A program made the position numbers and the translations under genes. From Rubrivivax sp. (GTDB lineage: Bacteria; Pseudomonadota; Gammaproteobacteria; Burkholderiales; Burkholderiaceae_C), in NCBI GenBank assembly GCA_027489455.1, contig JAIXZR010000060.1, positions 1 through 54,280 of the forward strand: a stretch of 54,280 nt of DNA, given 5' to 3'. Within the stretch, counting starts at the first letter, position 1. Each line of letters begins with the position of its first letter. The notes under the pieces were generated by a model that saw nothing but the letters and a program-made list of their open reading frames with translations, made no database searches and was not told where the DNA came from. This document shows, piece after piece, positions 50,967-54,280 of this stretch.

Positions 50967-51929
50967 TCACCCTGGCGCTGCGCCGCAGCGCGACAACAGC
51001 ACTGCCTGTACGGCGGCCAGGTCCTGCAGCGCAGAGCCAACAGACTTGAAGACGCTGATGTCCCTGTCCGATGCAGGGGCGCTGGCGGTGGCCAGATGGC
51101 CCTGCAGCAGGCCTTGCAGATCGCCCAGGATGCTGCCCGGGGGCAGGCGGCCCGCCGCCTGGGCCTGCAGCAGGTCGCCGGCTTCGGCCAGCGCGCCCGG
51201 GCCGTCGACGACGATGCGCGCACGGGCCATCGCGGCGTCATCGGCCTCGCGCATGTCGGGGCGGAAGCCGCCGACCAGGTCCAGGTGCACGCCCGGGCGC
51301 AGCCAGGCGCCGTGCACCAGTGGCTGCTGCGATGTCGTGGCGCAGCAGATGATGTCGGCCTGCCCGGCCGCGGCCGCCAGATCGGCCACGGCCTGCACCT
51401 GCAGGCGGCCCGCGGCAGGCGGTGCAGCGTCGGTCTCGGCCTGCAGCGCGATGGCCAGGGCCTGTGCGGCTGCGGCATCGCGGCCCCAGACGTCCAGCCA
51501 CTGCAGGCCCGGCCGCAAGGCCGCGTGGGCACGCGCCATCCACGGCGCCAGCCGGCCCGTGCCCACCAGCAGCAGCCGCCGGGCGTCGGGCCGCGCCAGG
51601 TGGCGCGCGGCCAGCGCCGACGTGGCGGCCGTGCGACGCAGCGTGACGGCCTCGCCGTCCAGCCAGGCCAGCGGCGCACCCGTCGCACGGTCCAGCACCA
51701 GCACGCTGGCCTGCACGGTGTGCGGCGCGGCCGGCATGACCGTGACGATCTTCGTGATCACGAGTCGCTCGTTCCAGGCCGGCATCAGCAGCAGCGTGTC
51801 CTGCGCGGACAGCGCATGCGCGTGGCGCAGCGGCACCGTGGCTGGCGCGCGGTGGGCTTGCTCCAGGGCCGCCACCAGCGGCCCCCAGGGCAGGCAGGCG
51901 TGCACGTCGCGGGCTGAATAGACTTGCAT
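50967..51929 (-). CDS. Ornithine cyclodeaminase / mu-crystallin family reductase
   Basis: 320 aa. The N terminus MQVYSARDVHACLPWGPLVAALEQAH matches this family, which includes ornithine cyclodeaminase, ketimine reductases and delta-1-pyrroline-2-carboxylate reductases. The NAD(P)-binding motif is VGTGRLAPWMARAH (around residues 122-136), and ATSALAARHLARPDARRLLLVGTG precedes it. PAWNERLVITKIVTVMP is the substrate-side conserved region with the Lys. A reductase role is favoured by the divergent D-amino-acid-oxidase-like gene and the transporter nearby. The start ATG overlaps the divergent gene's ATG in the palindrome CATG (51927-51930). Confidence 0.85.
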   Translation of the reverse strand: MQVYSARDVHACLPWGPLVAALEQAHRAPATVPLRHAHALSAQDTLLLMPAWNERLVITKIVTVMPAAPHTVQASVLVLDRATGAPLAWLDGEAVTLRRTAATSALAARHLARPDARRLLLVGTGRLAPWMARAHAALRPGLQWLDVWGRDAAAAQALAIALQAETDAAPPAAGRLQVQAVADLAAAAGQADIICCATTSQQPLVHGAWLRPGVHLDLVGGFRPDMREADDAAMARARIVVDGPGALAEAGDLLQAQAAGRLPPGSILGDLQGLLQGHLATASAPASDRDISVFKSVGSALQDLAAVQAVLLSRCGAAPG

Positions 51930-53112
51930 GGTGCAGGCCAGTGTAGTCATCGTCGGCGGGGGTGTGATGGGGGCGGCCACGGCCTGCTTCCTGGCGCGCG
52001 ATCATGGCCTGCAGGTGACGGTGCTCGAGCGCGATCCGCTGTACCGCCGCGCATCCAGTGCGCTGTCGGCCAGCTCGATCCGGCAGCAGTTCTCGCAGCC
52101 GGTGAACATCGCGCTGTCGCTGTGGAGCCTGCGCTTCCTGCGCCAGGCCAGCAGGCAGCTGGCTGTCGGCGACGAGTCTCCAGCCATCGGCCTGGTCGAG
52201 CCCGGCTACCTGTACCTGGCCGCCAGCGACGCGGGCGCTGCCAAGCTTTCGGCACTGCAGCCGATGCAGCGTGCGCAGGGGGCCGACATCGCGCTGCTGA
52301 CGCCACAGGCCCTGGCGCAGCGCTTTCCCTGGCTGCACACCGCCGACCTGCAATTGGGCAGCCTGGGGCTGAGCGGCGAGGGCTGGTTCGACGGGCCGGC
52401 CCTGCACCAGGCCTTCCGGCGCAAGGCACAGGCCTGCGGCGCACGCTTCATTCAGGCCGAAGCTGTGGGCTTCGACACCCGCGCGGGCCGCGTGCACGCG
52501 GTGCGATGCGCCGACGGCAGCACGCATGCCAGCCAGCGGGTGATGCTGGCTGGCGGCGCCTGGACGGCACCCCTGGCCGCCCAACTGGGGCTGGTGCTGC
52601 CGGTGGTGGCGAAGAAACGCGATGTGTTCGTGTTCGACAGCCCGGCGGCGCTGCCGGGCTGCCCGCTGGTGATCGACCCCTGCGGCCTGTGGTTCCGGCC
52701 CGAAGGCCGCGGCTTCATCGGCGGCGCGCCACCGCGCAACAGCGACGGCATCACCGACCCCGACGAGCCGCCGCTGGACGCCATCGACCACGCGCAGTTT
52801 GAAGAGCAGCTCTGGCCCGCGCTGGCCCGGCGCGTCCCGGGCTTCCAGGCGCTGCGCCTGCGGTCGGCCTGGGCCGGCTACTACGAGATGAACACCTTCG
52901 ACCACAACGGGCTGGCCGGTGCCCTGCCCGGCTGGGACAACGTCTGGACGGCCTGTGGCTTCTCGGGCCACGGCATGCAGCAGGCACCGGCGGTGGGCAG
53001 CGCGCTGGCGGCCCTGGTGGCCGGCGGGCGCAGCAGTGCGCCGCTACTGGACCCGCTGTCGCCTCAACGATGGCTGGATGGCCAGCCGCTGCTCGAGATC
53101 AACGTGATCTGA
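51928..53112 (+). CDS. FAD-dependent amino acid oxidase/dehydrogenase (DAO family)
   Basis: 394 aa. N-terminal FAD motif VVIVGGGVMGAATACFLARD (about residues 6-25), VLERDPLYRRASSALSASSIRQQFS with the conserved FAD-contact Ser/Arg, and a C-terminal ACGFSGHGMQQAPAVG, the classical DAO/SoxB flavin signature. The family oxidises the C-N bond of D-amino acids, glycine derivatives or proline-like compounds. Start ATG 51928 leaves only five residues before the flavin strand and no Shine-Dalgarno, so a leaderless or weakly initiated message is possible. Convergent with the ABC transporter ATPase gene. Confidence 0.88.
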   Translation: MVQASVVIVGGGVMGAATACFLARDHGLQVTVLERDPLYRRASSALSASSIRQQFSQPVNIALSLWSLRFLRQASRQLAVGDESPAIGLVEPGYLYLAASDAGAAKLSALQPMQRAQGADIALLTPQALAQRFPWLHTADLQLGSLGLSGEGWFDGPALHQAFRRKAQACGARFIQAEAVGFDTRAGRVHAVRCADGSTHASQRVMLAGGAWTAPLAAQLGLVLPVVAKKRDVFVFDSPAALPGCPLVIDPCGLWFRPEGRGFIGGAPPRNSDGITDPDEPPLDAIDHAQFEEQLWPALARRVPGFQALRLRSAWAGYYEMNTFDHNGLAGALPGWDNVWTACGFSGHGMQQAPAVGSALAALVAGGRSSAPLLDPLSPQRWLDGQPLLEINVI

Positions 53113-53128
53113 ATGCCGAGGGGCTGGC

Positions 53129-53863
53129 TCAATGCGCCAGGATCTTCGACAGGAATTCCTTCGCCCGCGGTGAGCGCGCATTCGGGTCGCCGAAGAAGGC
53201 GTCCTTCTTGCAGTCCTCGACGATCTTGCCCGCGTCCATGAAGATCACGCGGTGGCTCACCTTCCTGGCAAAGCCCATCTCGTGCGTGACGCACATCATC
53301 GTCATGCCTTCGTTGGCCAGTTGCACCATCACGTCCAGCACCTCGCCCACCATCTCCGGGTCCAGCGCGCTGGTGGGCTCGTCGAAGAGCATCACGATCG
53401 GGTCCATGCTCAGCGCGCGCGCAATCGCCACGCGCTGCTGCTGACCGCCGGAAAGCTGCCCGGGGAACTTGTCCTTGTGCACCATCAGGCCCACGCGGTC
53501 CAGCATCTTTAGGCCGCGCGCCTTGGCGTCGTCGGCGCTGCGGCCCAGCACCTTGATCTGCGCGAGCGTCAGGTTCTCCGTCACGCTCAGGTGCGGGAAG
53601 AGCTCGAAGTGCTGGAACACCATGCCCACGCGCGCGCGGAGCTTGGGCAGGTTGGTCTTGGGGTCGCTGATGCTGATGCCGTCGACGACGATGTCGCCCT
53701 TCTGGAACGGCTCCAGCGCGTTCACGGTCTTGATCAGCGTGCTCTTGCCGCTGCCCGAAGGCCCGCAGACCACGACGACCTCGCCCTTCTGGATGCTGGT
53801 GGTGCAGTCCGTCAGCACCTGGAAGCTGCCGTACCACTTGCTGACGTTCTTGATGTCGATCAT
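53129..53863 (-). CDS. Polar amino acid ABC transporter ATP-binding protein (GltL-type)
   Basis: 244 aa. Walker [10 protein letters not shown] (about 34-42), Q loop with [13 protein letters not shown], signature [15 protein letters not shown], Walker [13 protein letters not shown] and H-loop VTHEMGFA identify the polar-amino-acid uptake ABC ATPase (GltL/ArtP/GlnQ type). It follows the permease gene by 14 nt. Sequence resembles glutamate/aspartate GltL, but the substrate depends on the binding protein, which lies outside the window. It would energise uptake of the amino acid handled by the adjacent oxidoreductases. Confidence 0.94.
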   Translation of the reverse strand: MIDIKNVSKWYGSFQVLTDCTTSIQKGEVVVVCGPSGSGKSTLIKTVNALEPFQKGDIVVDGISISDPKTNLPKLRARVGMVFQHFELFPHLSVTENLTLAQIKVLGRSADDAKARGLKMLDRVGLMVHKDKFPGQLSGGQQQRVAIARALSMDPIVMLFDEPTSALDPEMVGEVLDVMVQLANEGMTMMCVTHEMGFARKVSHRVIFMDAGKIVEDCKKDAFFGDPNARSPRAKEFLSKILAH

Positions 53864-53877
53864 TTCAACGGCCTGCG

Positions 53878-54280
53878 CTAGCGGATGATGGCGATCTTCT
53901 GCTGCAGCCGCCGCACGAGCATGCTCAGGCTGAAGCAGATCACGAAGTAGACGACGGCGGCGATCAGGTAAGTCTCGACCGGCCGGTTGAAGTTCTTGCC
54001 GGCGATCTCGAAGCCCTTGAGCAGGTCGTAGGCGCCGATGGCGTAGACCAGGCTCGTGTCCTGGAACAGGATGATGGTCTGCGTCAGCAGCACCGGCAGC
54101 ATGTTGCGGAAGGCCTGGGGCAGCACGATCAGCTGCATGGTCTGCGGGTAGGTCATGCCCACCGCGTAGCCGGCATGCACCTGCCCCTTGGGCACGCTCT
54201 GGATGCCGGCGCGCATGATCTCGCTGAAGTACGCCGCCTCGAACAGCGTGAAGGTGATCATGGCCGACACCTCGGCCCCC
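53878..54280 (-). CDS. Polar amino acid ABC transporter permease (GltK-type), C-terminal part
   Basis: About 133 C-terminal residues of a HisM/GltK-family permease; the N terminus is beyond the right edge. The EAA loop [35 protein letters not shown] is complete, followed by two hydrophobic helices and a C-terminal [13 protein letters not shown]. It pairs with the ATPase encoded downstream. Typical systems have two permeases and a periplasmic binding protein upstream. Confidence 0.92.
   Translation of the reverse strand, partial: GAEVSAMITFTLFEAAYFSEIMRAGIQSVPKGQVHAGYAVGMTYPQTMQLIVLPQAFRNMLPVLLTQTIILFQDTSLVYAIGAYDLLKGFEIAGKNFNRPVETYLIAAVVYFVICFSLSMLVRRLQQKIAIIR

Noticed and set aside
1-54280. 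Mobile element, prophage or CRISPR array
   Set aside because: No transposase, integrase, phage gene or regularly spaced repeat was found on either strand; the tRNA genes show no adjacent integrase or duplicated 3' end.

Overview
The window is GC-rich (about 70% by eye), densely packed chromosomal DNA from a betaproteobacterium of the order Burkholderiales. Gene content and protein style point to the Rubrivivax / Leptothrix / Ideonella / Roseateles group. Supporting signs are an adjacent EarP and arginine-type EF-P pair, a tolB-pal-cpoB cluster, a PEP-CTERM exported protein, and a BchI/BchD magnesium-chelatase pair that suggests, but does not prove, anoxygenic phototrophy. I see no insertion sequence, phage, plasmid gene, CRISPR array or rRNA. 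It reads as ordinary core chromosome with a few unusual genes and regulatory arrangements.

Layout. 1-5.1 kb (minus): DUF3422 protein, bchI, bchD and an acyl-CoA/oxalyl-CoA-type ligase cut by the left edge. 5.3-8.8 kb: a small zinc-ribbon protein, a PanE-like reductase, an RpiB-family protein and a CaiB/BaiF CoA-transferase. 8.9-11.6 kb (minus): a two-subunit molybdenum hydroxylase of the isoquinoline 1-oxidoreductase type. 12-14.7 kb: tRNA-His, ppiD, tRNA-Val and the HU gene. 14.9-19.05 kb (minus): EamA transporter, pgsA, a TonB-C-like lipoprotein and uvrC. 19.1-24 kb (plus): earP, efp, a DUF3445 heme N-demethylase-like protein and mnmC. 24-29 kb: a small basic protein, rpiA, pyrD, an AEC transporter and sppA. 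29-32.5 kb (minus): PhoX-like phosphatase, riboflavin synthase, an ArsC/Spx-like protein and a BamE-like lipoprotein. 32.6-36.1 kb (plus): hybrid sensor kinase and PEP-CTERM protein. 36.2-41.4 kb (minus): two tRNA-Lys genes, tcdA, a YeeE/YedE sulfur transporter, cpoB, pal and tolB. 41.5-43.8 kb (plus): msbA and an AhpD-like protein. 43.9-50.8 kb (minus): htpX, a NYN-LOTUS protein, pyrC and a large S8 protease. 51-54.3 kb: an ornithine-cyclodeaminase-family reductase divergent from a D-amino-acid-oxidase-like flavoprotein, then a polar amino acid ABC transporter cut by the right edge.

Genes that appear to work together. EarP rhamnosylates EF-P. BchI and BchD form the AAA+ part of Mg-chelatase, with stop and start codons sharing one base. 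TolB, Pal and CpoB belong to the envelope-constriction machine. The YeeE transporter and TcdA overlap as GTGA. The last four genes look like an amino-acid uptake and imino-acid redox module.

Most unusual observations: (i) at several genes an AT-rich -10-like hexamer lies only 5-8 nt before the start codon, suggesting leaderless mRNAs; (ii) a 10-codon mini-ORF overlaps the tolB start; (iii) two divergent genes have start codons overlapping in a single CATG; (iv) the MnmC protein has a methyltransferase half that has lost its SAM and active-site motifs; (v) a NYN nuclease-like protein carries a histone-H1-like linker and a LOTUS-like tail; (vi) duplicated stem-loops contain both stop codons of a convergent gene pair. 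Everything here comes from reading the sequence; no database search was run.
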